From: Arabidopsis thaliana
Taxonomy: Eukaryota > Streptophyta > Magnoliopsida > Brassicales > Brassicaceae
Assembly: GCF_000001735.4 (NCBI RefSeq)
Contig: NC_003074.8
Location: forward strand, 14,949,261 to 15,013,260
DNA: 64,000 nt
Direction of reading: 5' to 3'
Part shown: positions 12,710-20,457 of the stretch, piece by piece
Numbering within the stretch: the stretch's first letter is position 1
Layout of the letters: each line of letters begins with the position of its first letter
Program-made: the position numbers and the translations under genes
The notes under the pieces: generated by a model
Told to the model about the DNA's origin: nothing
The model's database searches: none
Seen by the model: only the letters and a program-made list of their open reading frames with translations

Positions 12710-12996
12710 TGTTATAAACAGAGAAAGAGATAGAAGAAATGAGTGTGTTATTCCATTGAGATAAAGGGTTCTTTATATAGGAGTACAAGGAAAGGGTAAA
12801 ACCCTAGAAACATCTAGATGATGGGCTTAGATGATGGGCCTTATAATGGGCATCCATCTTTATTCATAACACTCCCCCTGATGACCATTATAGTATCATA
12901 ACTCGTAAAGTATTTGAAATGCTGCCTCATTAAAAACCTTACCAGGAAAACCCAATGGGAAAAACCATGGTTAAGGGAAAAAGAGTGCAACATACA
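12710..12996 (-). repeat. 5' LTR of the non-autonomous Copia element
   Basis: 287 bp, TG...CA ends, one mismatch to the copy at 7728-8014. The sequence beyond its CA end (ATAAATATCC) does not match the sequence before the other LTR (CCAATTT), so no target duplication is apparent. Confidence 0.85.
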
Positions 12997-13037
12997 ATAA
13001 ATATCCGAAAAATAGTGCAAGAATAGTTGAATATTCA

Positions 13038-13085
13038 TTTTGTGTTATATAAGATGGATTTTTACGCAAAAGAACCATGAAAACT
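13038..13085. repeat. 48-bp direct repeat, right copy
   Basis: Exact match to 7673-7720. Here it lies 41 bp outside the 5' LTR and continues into AATTGTATGTG. Confidence 0.85.
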
Positions 13086-13790
13086 AATTGTATGTGTCCA
13101 ACATCGGTTGCTAATAAGCGACTATTTTGGGACAGGATATTTTACGACCCTTTTTTAGCGATCGTTTTATATCGTCGTTAAGTAGTAGTGACAACCTTGT
13201 TTGCGATTATTTTGGGACTAATATGAGGGTCGCAAAGGGCAGGTTGTCTTATATATGAATCAATAATGAAAATACATAATTGAGCTTAATAGAGTTTTTT
13301 TTTGCACAATAACTATCAAATGCCAAAACACTATTTAAGTATTTTGAGTTGATTAATGACGTTTCACTTTTTAATCATATATTTAAGTAGGTCTGTTAAC
13401 GACGGGAAGTTAGGACATAAATCTTATTTCCCAAATTTGTTTTCATGAATCTAACCTCACCACAATGTATTTGGGACGAATTCTAATGTGATTCATAACA
13501 CTGCAATCGAAGCGAATCTCTAAACTTTATCTTTACGATATATCAACGCCATTCCTGCAGGTCCGGTCATATAGTTCCATTGATTCTATCCACTTTACCG
13601 CATGTAATTTGGATCATTTATGGAAGTAATATACAGTTTTTCTTGTATGAGTCAATAACGAATAGTTTTATTTATACTAACAGGATTGACGATACATACA
13701 TGCAGTACCACATTTACAATTAAAAAAAAAATCTTTATCATTTACGCATATATATGTATAACCACGGCGAACAACATTAAAAATCTGTAA
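13086..13790. other. Non-coding stretch with possible CACTA subterminal remnant
   Basis: At 13110-13250 are two copies of a GCGA(C/T)TATTTTGGGAC unit plus several CGAC/GTCG-rich words. They are similar in style to the subterminal repeats of the CACTA element at 48-52 kb. No termini could be defined. The rest shows nothing recognisable. Confidence 0.3.
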
Positions 13791-13794
13791 ATTT

Positions 13795-14022
13795 AGTTTT
13801 AAGGGAAAATAATTTTTTTTAAAATACTTATTATTTTTATCACCCACACGAAGCCAATGAAGTTTTGATTTCTGTTTTAGGAAACCTTCTTCCAACTCTA
13901 CAACATGATCCCAATCCCTGTAAGCCTTAGCTTCCTCCTCCATCAGAGCTGAAGAAGGATTAACAAGGGTGGCCAACTGCTTATCACAAAGAATTTTATG
14001 AGCCTCCTCTACTCTGTGTGAG
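13795..14022 (-). pseudogene. LINE ORF2 segment, inverted
   Basis: The minus strand reads VEEAHKILCDKQLATLVNPS, then ALMEEEAKAYRDWDHVVELE, EGFLKQKSKLHWLRVGD and KNNKYFKK. This is the linker between endonuclease and reverse transcriptase in plant L1 ORF2, with the typical FLKQKS..HWL..GD.N..YF pattern. It belongs immediately before the plus-strand segment starting at about 14023 (NAIHEIRCPNG), but lies in opposite orientation. Confidence 0.8.
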
Positions 14023-14498
14023 TTTAGCTAGGAAATGCTATTCATGAGATACGTTGTCCGAATGGTTCTATAGCTACATCGCAAGAAGACATTAAGTCCG
14101 AAGCTGTAAGGTTTTTTGAGGATTTCATGACTCGTATACAGGTGGACTTTGAGGATATTCCCAAGGATCAAATTGAAGACCTGTTGGAGTTTCGATGCTC
14201 TGTTTCAGAACATGATGATTTGGTGAATCAGTTTTCAGAGGAGGAGATCCAAGCGGTCCTATTAAGATGGCGGGTAATAAATCACCTGGCCCGGATGGGT
14301 TTACAGCTGAGTTCTTAAACCAAACTTGGTTCATTGTAGGAATTTCGTCACAGCGATCCAATCCTTCTTTCTTTTGAGCTTCTTACCCAAAAGGGTTAAT
14401 ACTACTATTCTAGCCCTTATTCCGAAGAAGAATGATGCTTCTAAGATGAAAGACTATCGTCCCATCTCCTGTTGCAATGTTCTTTATAAGGTTATATC
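14023..14498 (+). pseudogene. LINE reverse transcriptase, N-terminal part
   Basis: Reading across frames gives NAIHEIRCPNG, then ATSQEDIKSEAVRFFEDF, SEEEIQAVL, a degraded KSPGPDGFTAEFF block, TTILALIPKKNDASKMKDY and RPISCCNVLYKVIS. These are fingers and palm landmarks of the non-LTR reverse transcriptase. At least two frameshifts are present (near 14270 and 14330). The frame stops at the Copia insertion. Confidence 0.8.
14494..14498. repeat. Target-site duplication ATATC, left
   Basis: ATATC directly precedes the Copia LTR and recurs directly after the other LTR at 17778-17782. Confidence 0.9.
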
Positions 14499-14811
14499 TG
14501 TTGGATTAAGCTTGAAGGAGAAGTAACTTGAAGAGCAAGTTACTAATGAAGAGAAAAGGAAATTAAGCTTTAAATATTCTAGGAGTTATCTAGAATATAT
14601 ATATTTGGAGTTATCTAATGTTATTAGGAGTTATCTAATGATTAGGATAATGTTAAAGTTTTATTATATAAGGAGATGCTAAGTTGTGGCATAAGTTATG
14701 AGTTTTAGAGAGATTAAGACTTAGAGATTGTTTAGTTTTTGAGTTATTTTCCTAAGCTAATAAGAGAGTTATTTTTATAATCCTAAGTGTTCTTAATCTT
14801 ATTAAACTTTA
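14499..14811 (+). repeat. 5' LTR of nested Copia
   Basis: It begins TGTTGGATTAAG and ends TTAAACTTTA just before the primer-binding site. Small indels distinguish it from the 3' LTR, for example the TA run near 14600 and ATTATATAAGG against ATTAATAAGG. Confidence 0.88.
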
Positions 14812-14813
14812 TT

Positions 14814-14825
14814 TGGTATCAGAGC
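14814..14825 (+). other. Primer-binding site (initiator Met tRNA)
   Basis: TGGTATCAGAGC, complementary to the 3' end of plant initiator Met tRNA, two bases after the 5' LTR. This is where minus-strand DNA synthesis would start. Confidence 0.85.
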
Positions 14826-14846
14826 ACTCACGATCCACAAGACATC

Positions 14847-16952
14847 ATGGGTGAAATTACGGAGACGTCAAACACGGCGTTAGCAAAGGTTAACGAAGGA
14901 GGAGGAGGGGGATCATCATCCCTCAAGTGCCCGATGCTAAACTCTATAAATTACACCGTATGGTCTATGAAGATGAGTATCTTACTTCAAGTTCATAAGG
15001 TGTGGGATATCATAGAGGAACCATCGGACAACAACGAGAAGAACGTTATGGCTATAGCCTTGTTGTTTCAATCAATTCCTGAATCACTTACCTTACAATC
15101 GAAGCACTTGGGAGCGGAGAGAGTCAAAGAGGCAAGATTGCAAACGTTGATGGCTGAGTTTGACAGAATAAAGATGAAGGATAATGAGACAATCGATGAG
15201 TTCCCAGGGAGGTTATCAGAGATATCATCAAAATCAGCTTCACTTGGAGAAACCATTGAAGAACCTAAGCTTGTCAAGAAATTTCTTAAGAGTCTTCCTA
15301 GGAAGAAATACATACACATCGTGGCTGCACTTAAACAAGTACTAGATCTTAAGAAAACAAGTTTTGAAGATATTACGGGAAGACTCAAGGTTTATGAGGA
15401 ACGCATTACTGATGAAGAAGAAGTTCAAGATGACCAAGGAAAGTTGAAGTATGCGAACTCGGATTCTCATACGAGTCATGAACAAGGAAGTGAATATAGA
15501 GGAAGAGGACGTGGTGGACGATCTTATGGCAGAGGAAGAGGTCAAGGACGTTACAATGAAGGGAGAGACACTTCCCGAGTCGTTTGTTACCGGTGTGACA
15601 AAACCGGTCACTACGCTTTGGACTGTCCGGATCATTTACTTAAGCTGCAAGAAACACAAGAAGATGAAGCAAAGAGTACAGCAGAGGCAGATGAGTTAAT
15701 GGTTCACGAGGTCGTATATCTAAACGAAGAGAAAGTAGTACCAAGTAAGTTCGATGCAAGTAATGGAGGAGATAATATTTGGTACCTCGACAACGGAGCT
15801 AGCAATCACATGACAGGAAATCGAAGTTATTTTACTAGCTTAGACCAATCTATTACTGGAAAAGTGAGGTTCGACGATGACTCTGGAATAGACATCAAAG
15901 GAAAGGGTATGATCGAGTTTATCGATCGAAACGGAGAACAAAGAAAAATGGTTGATGTTTATTTTATTCCTGAACTAAAGAGTAACATAATTAGTCTTGG
16001 TCAAGCTACAAAAGCAGGATGTGATGTGAGGATGAAAGGAGAAGACCTAACTATGCATGATCGAGATGGAAAGCTACTTGTCAAGGCAGTTAGATCAAAA
16101 AATCGATTATACAAGGTGAGTATGGGGATCAAAGACACAATGTGTCTTTATTCAACAACTCCAATCGATTCTTCTAGATGGCATGCGAGGCTAGTTCACA
16201 TTAATCACGAGACTATGAAGTCAATGGTTAAAGGAGAGCTTGTCGTGGAAATTACACTTGCTAACTTTGAGTCAAATGTGTGTGGCTCATGTTTACTTGG
16301 AAAACAAACAAGGCAAGTATTTCCACAAGCTACCATGTTCCGGGCTACCAAGGCATTAGAATTAAGTCATGGAGATCTTTGTGGACCAATCACACCAAAC
16401 ACATTGGCAGGAAACAAGTATGTGTTTGTACTCATCGATGACTTCACAAGATACATGTGGACTATCATGTTAAAAGAAAAAAATGAAACCTTCGGAAAAT
16501 TCAAGAAATTCAAAAGCTTGGTAGAACAAGTACTAAATTTTAAGACGGAGATGGCACTAAAATTTGAGATGAGTGACCTTGGAAGAGTGACTTACTATCT
16601 CGGGATTGAAGTTTGTCAAAACAAAGAAGGAATAACACTAAGTCAACGACGGTACGCACTAAAGATACTAGAAGAAGCGGGAATGGCTGAATGTAACTTG
16701 GTTCACACGCCAATGGAAGCTGGTTTGAACTTGTCTAAAGCCCCGAAAGAGAAAGACATTGATGCTACAAGTGACAGGAGGAATGTTGGATGTCTTCGAT
16801 ATCTACTTCACACAAGACTGGACTTATCTTTTTGTGTAGGTGTATTGAGAAGGTATATGCAAAGTCCAAAGGAGTCACATGGAGCAGCAATGAAACAATG
16901 CTTACGATACTTGCGAGGAACCACAACACTCGGTCTAGAGTTTCGGAGTTAA
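14847..16952 (+). pseudogene. Copia gag-pol polyprotein with in-frame internal deletion
   Basis: The ATG at 14847 gives about 702 residues. Visible domains are a gag region (about 20-230), an Arg/Gly-rich stretch, a zinc knuckle [14 protein letters not shown] (about 250), the protease block [13 protein letters not shown] (about 311; the usual DSG is DNG), the integrase HHCC zinc region with HINHET...CGSCLLGKQ, and the start of the integrase core ([13 protein letters not shown]). Then, near nt 16530, the frame jumps from KSLVEQ to the C-terminal part of reverse transcriptase ([17 protein letters not shown]). The integrase active-site remainder and the YVDD catalytic region are missing, yet the frame stays open across the joint. 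It stops at 16950-16952 before RNase H. The product could supply gag at most. Confidence 0.88.
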
Positions 16953-17467
16953 GATCAAATAAATACGAAGCTAATCGGCTACAACGATAGCAGCCACAAC
17001 GTGGATGAGGATGATGGCAAAAGCACCACAGGTCATGTATTCTACTTTGGTGGAAGTCCAATATCGTGGTGCTCACAGAAGCAAAATGTCGTAGCCTTAT
17101 CATCATGCGAAGCTGAGTTTATGGCGGGAACTGAAGCGGCGAAACAAGCGATATGGCTTCAAGAACTTATTGAGGAGATCAAAGGAAGTACATGCGAGAG
17201 AGTGATGATTCTAATCAACAACAAATCAGCGATAGCACTCTCCAAAAATCCGGTGTTCCACGGACGTTCGAAACATATTCACAAGAGGTATCATTTCATT
17301 CGAGAATGCGTTGAGAATGAACTAATACAAGTGGAACATGTTCCGGGAGAGAAACAAAAGGCGGATATTTTAACTAAGGCACTTGGAAGGATCAAGTTCA
17401 AGGAGATGAGAGATCTTGTTGGAGTTCAAGATGTGGTACAAGAAGACTTCAAGCTTAAAGGGGAGAA
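16953..17467 (+). pseudogene. Copia RNase H domain, out of frame with gag-pol
   Basis: After the stop at 16952 the remainder continues in another frame: YNDSSHNVDEDDGKSTTGHV, SWCSQKQNVVALSSCEAEFM, a NNKSAIALSKNPVFHGRSKH block and ADILTKALGR. These are the standard Copia RNase H landmarks. The frame has no ATG at its beginning and depends on a repaired frameshift near 16955, so it is not translatable as such. It ends at the polypurine tract of the 3' LTR. Confidence 0.88.
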
Positions 17468-17777
17468 TGTTGGATTAAGCTTGAAGGAGAAGTAACTTGA
17501 AGAGCAAGTTACTAATGAAGAGAAAAGGAAATTAAGCTTTAAATATTCTAGGAGTTATCTAGAATATATATTTGGAGTTATCTAATGTTATTAGGAGTTA
17601 TCTAATGATTAGGATAATGTTAAAGTTTTATTAATAAGGAGATGCTAAGTTGTGGCATAAGTTATGAGTTTTAGAGAGATTAAGACTTATAGATTGTTTA
17701 GGTTTTGAGTTATTTTCCTAAGCTAATAAGAGAGTTATTTTTATAATCCTAAGTGTTCTTAATCTTATTAAACTTGA
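17468..17777 (+). repeat. 3' LTR of nested Copia
   Basis: 310 bp, starting TGTTGGATTAAG and ending TTAAACTTGA. The terminal dinucleotide is GA where CA is usual. ATATC target duplication follows at 17778-17782. Confidence 0.88.
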
Positions 17778-17782
17778 ATATC

Positions 17783-18800
17783 TAAACTCCTTGCCAATAT
17801 ATTGAAAACAATTCTTCCTCCCTCTATTGCTCCAAACCAGTCTGCATTTATACATGATCGACTTATGATGGAAAATATGTTGTTAGTCTCTGAATTTGTC
17901 AAGGACTATCATAAAGAATCAATCTCTAAACGGTGTGCTTTAAAGATTGACATATCCAAGGCTTTTGACTCGGTTCAATGGCCATTCTTGCTCACAGTTC
18001 TAAAGGCAATTAATCTCCCGGATAAATTTGTTCGCTGGATTGAGCTCTGTATTAGTACATCCGCTTTCTGATCTGTTCAAGTAAATGGAAAGTTGGCGGG
18101 TTTTTTCCGTAGTGATAGAGGTCTGAGACAAGGGTGCTCTTTTTCGCCATACCTATTTTTCATTTGTATGAATGTGTTGTCGAGATTTCTTGATAAAGCG
18201 GCTGTAGACAAACAGATTGGTTACCACCCTCGTTGTAAGAACATGAGCCTCACTCACTTGTGTTTTGCAAACGACATCCAGGTTTTCTCAGATGGGAGTG
18301 CAAAATCAATAGCTAATATTCTATATTAACTTGATGTAAAGGAAAAGGCACTTCCAAAGAGTTGACACAAAAAGGACTTCAAGTCCCTGGCTAACAGAGG
18401 TCTCGGGTTTACATATAAGCTTAGAGAAGTCCACTTTGTTCATGGCAGGGTTCTTCTCAACACAAAAATGATATTCTCCAGCAGTTTCCCTTTGAAGCGG
18501 GAACACTTCCAATCACCTCATGGATTGGAGGTTTTCGTCTTTTGCAGGACGACTTCATTTGATAAAATCTGTTCTATCTAGTATCACTAGCTTTTGGTAA
18601 TCCATCTTCAGGGTGCCAAGTAAGTGTATTAAGGAACTTGAAAGTCTCCTCTCTGCTTTCTTGTCGTCTGGTCCAGATTTAAGCACACGAAAGGCAAAAA
18701 CTGCTTGGTTGGAGGTTTGTAAACCAATAAAAGAAGGCGAGCCAGATCTATGCTTATTATCTGAAACAAACACCGTGAGCATCATGAAACTTATATGGAG
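17783..18800 (+). pseudogene. LINE reverse transcriptase, central and C-terminal part
   Basis: The frame resumes with LPPSIAPNQSAFIHDRLMME, ALKIDISKAFDSVQWPFL, GLRQGCSFSPYLFFICMNVL and LTHLCFANDIQVFSDG. These are fingers/palm motifs of L1-type reverse transcriptase. The catalytic box is FAND where FADD is expected, so the first Asp of the pair is lost. A stop interrupts at about 18071, and frameshifts follow at 18330 and in the thumb region. Confidence 0.85.
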
Positions 18801-19815
18801 ACTTGTTTGAGCTAAAGATTCTCTCTAGGCTAACTGGGTCCGAGTCAACTTGTTGGAAAATAAGTCGTTATGGTTAGTTCGTGGAAGTAGTAACATGGGC
18901 TCCTGGATGTGGAAGAAGATCCTAAAGTATAGAGACAAGGCTACTCCTCTACAAAAAATGGAGGTACGCTCAGGTTTAGAAACATCTTTTTGGTGGGATA
19001 TTTGGAGCTCTATGGGGAGACTGGTTGATATTTTTGGTCCTCGTGGTTGTATTGATTGAGGTATTAGTTCTTCAAGCTCGGTGGCTGCTGCTCTTTCAAC
19101 GCATCGTCGTCGTCATCATTGTAATGAAGCATTGAACAAGGTTGAGGAGGAGATGGCTTCCCTGAATCTTCGTTCTACTCAAACGGGTCGTGATATCTCT
19201 TTTTGGAAACGGAACAATGGTGCTTTTAAACACTCTTTCAGTTCAAAAGATATTTTACATGCAATACGAGTTCCTAATCCTATCTGTGAATTGTACAAGG
19301 GAGTATGGTTCCCCAACTCCACTCCCAAGTACTCATTCATAACATGGATAGCATTTCGTAATCGCCTAGCTACGGGAGAAAAATTAGTAAAGTGGAATAA
19401 TGATGCTAATGGGGGTTGTTCTTTCTGCGATGAGGCTATGGAAACTAGAGAGCACATTTTCTTCTCTTGTCCATATTCATCAGCAGTGTGGTCAGCCCTT
19501 ACAAAAGATTTGCTTGGTCAACTCTTTACAACAAGCTGGGAATCAATGACTGCCCTACTCACGGATCCACCAAGACCAAAAGTCCATATGTTTGTCTTGA
19601 GGTATGTTTTTCAGCTGTCTATTCACACCTTATGGAGAGAAAGGAATGGAAGGCGACATGGGGCATCGCCAATCCCATCATCTAAGCTAGCAAAACTGAT
19701 CGATAAGAACGTTCAGAATAGACTTACCACTTTGATAACATCGGATCTCCCACGTATGAAGGCAGCTTGCGATATTGGTTCCAAACCCATGCTCGTTAGC
19801 AAGTTTTTTCTTTGA
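18801..19815 (+). pseudogene. LINE ORF2 C-terminus with zinc-binding region
   Basis: A long frame from about 19081 to the stop at 19815 contains KGVWFPNSTPKYSFITWIAF, NRLATGEKLVKW, CSFCDEAMETREHIFFSCPY and SSAVWSAL. This is the zinc-binding C-terminal domain of plant LINE ORF2 (zf-RVT type), with C-x2-C...H-x4-C spacing. The segment 18850-19059 is the connecting region in another frame. This part is better preserved than the rest. Confidence 0.85.
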
Positions 19816-19910
19816 ATGTTTTCCAAATCTCAAATTTTTAGACAGATGTTGTGTTTCTTTTAGAATGCCTAGTGGACATAGGCATTGTAAAAAGGGTGAA
19901 CATAATTTAA

Positions 19911-20457
19911 AACCATAGAGGATGAAATATTTAAGGATCTGCGGATGAAAATTTTATAATTAAACCTCTCTCTTCTGACACACCAAAAATGGACGAAACT
20001 ACCCCTATCCCCGACACAAATCTCTGTTGCCAAATAAACGATATTAGTGACATAAAATCAGAGCATTAATTGCTCGGAAATCTCTGGGTAAAGATTTCGA
20101 AAGATACAGGCGGCGTTATGGGGAAGACAAAGATAATATTAGAAAAAATGATTACACAGATATATCTCGATTTGTGGAAGTATATGTCATATGAGTTCCG
20201 CTATTTATTACCACATCTACTTCATCGTTGCCCACACAAAACCAAACAGAGCAACCTTAAAAGAGCCCTGAGAAATTTAATGCGCTGAAGAATTGAGTCT
20301 TACTGGGAAGTTTCTGGGTAACATTTCTGAGCTTCATTAAATAACAGAAGGTATTTATGTGTCGTCTTCCCGAAATCCACTTCTTCTTCCATATACTTAG
20401 TTCGATAATCGTATAATCGCTAATAAAGAATTTACGGCTATATTTTTCAGGTACATT
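19911..20457. other. 5' region of the MULE transposase gene
   Basis: No ORF of note. A possible MULE edge may lie near 19985-20030, where CTACCCCTATCCCC is weakly similar, in inverted orientation, to GGGTAGGGGTTAA near 38540. This similarity is short and unproven. The segment before 20458 would be the 5' leader. Confidence 0.35.

Larger units (their letters stand above)
7728..12996 (-). mobile_element. Non-autonomous Copia-type LTR element, minus orientation
   Basis: Two 287-bp LTRs (7728-8014 and 12710-12996) differ at one position by eye and have TG...CA ends. A purine-rich tract (minus-strand AAGGGGGAG) abuts the left LTR on its inner side, so the left copy is the 3' LTR and transcription runs right to left. 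The only recognisable coding remnant is the Copia RNase H tail next to the 3' LTR. The remaining interior of about 4.2 kb is AT-rich and has no detectable gag, protease, integrase or reverse transcriptase. No matching 5-bp target duplication was found. Near-identical LTRs suggest recent movement, so the enzymes probably came from another copy. Confidence 0.8.
14499..17777 (+). mobile_element. Internally deleted Copia element nested in the LINE
   Basis: A 313-bp left LTR (14499-14811) and 310-bp right LTR (17468-17777) share their sequence apart from a few small differences. ATATC is duplicated on both sides. TGGTATCAGAGC at 14814-14825 is the standard plant primer-binding site for initiator Met tRNA, and a purine tract (AAAGGGGAG) precedes the right LTR. 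The interior has gag, protease, the integrase start and the C-terminal part of reverse transcriptase/RNase H. The middle is deleted, so the element is only 3.3 kb against about 5 kb usual. Confidence 0.92.
13795..19910 (+). mobile_element. Dead L1-type LINE with inverted 5' part, interrupted by Copia
   Basis: Pieces of one LINE ORF2 lie in element order: a reversed piece on the minus strand (about 13795-14022), then plus-strand reverse transcriptase (14023-14498), a nested Copia insertion (14499-17777), the rest of the reverse transcriptase and the C-terminal zinc region (17783-19815). The reading Val-Ile-Ser before the Copia continues as Ile-Ser-Lys-Leu-Leu-Ala-Asn after it, matching the usual LINE sequence. 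ORF1 and the endonuclease are absent. Stops and frameshifts are numerous. No clear poly-A tail was seen; the 3' limit near 19910 is approximate. Confidence 0.8.

Noticed and set aside
12841-13038. Minus-strand frame in the Copia LTR
   Set aside because: The same frame occurs in both LTRs and has no protein domain; it is LTR sequence.
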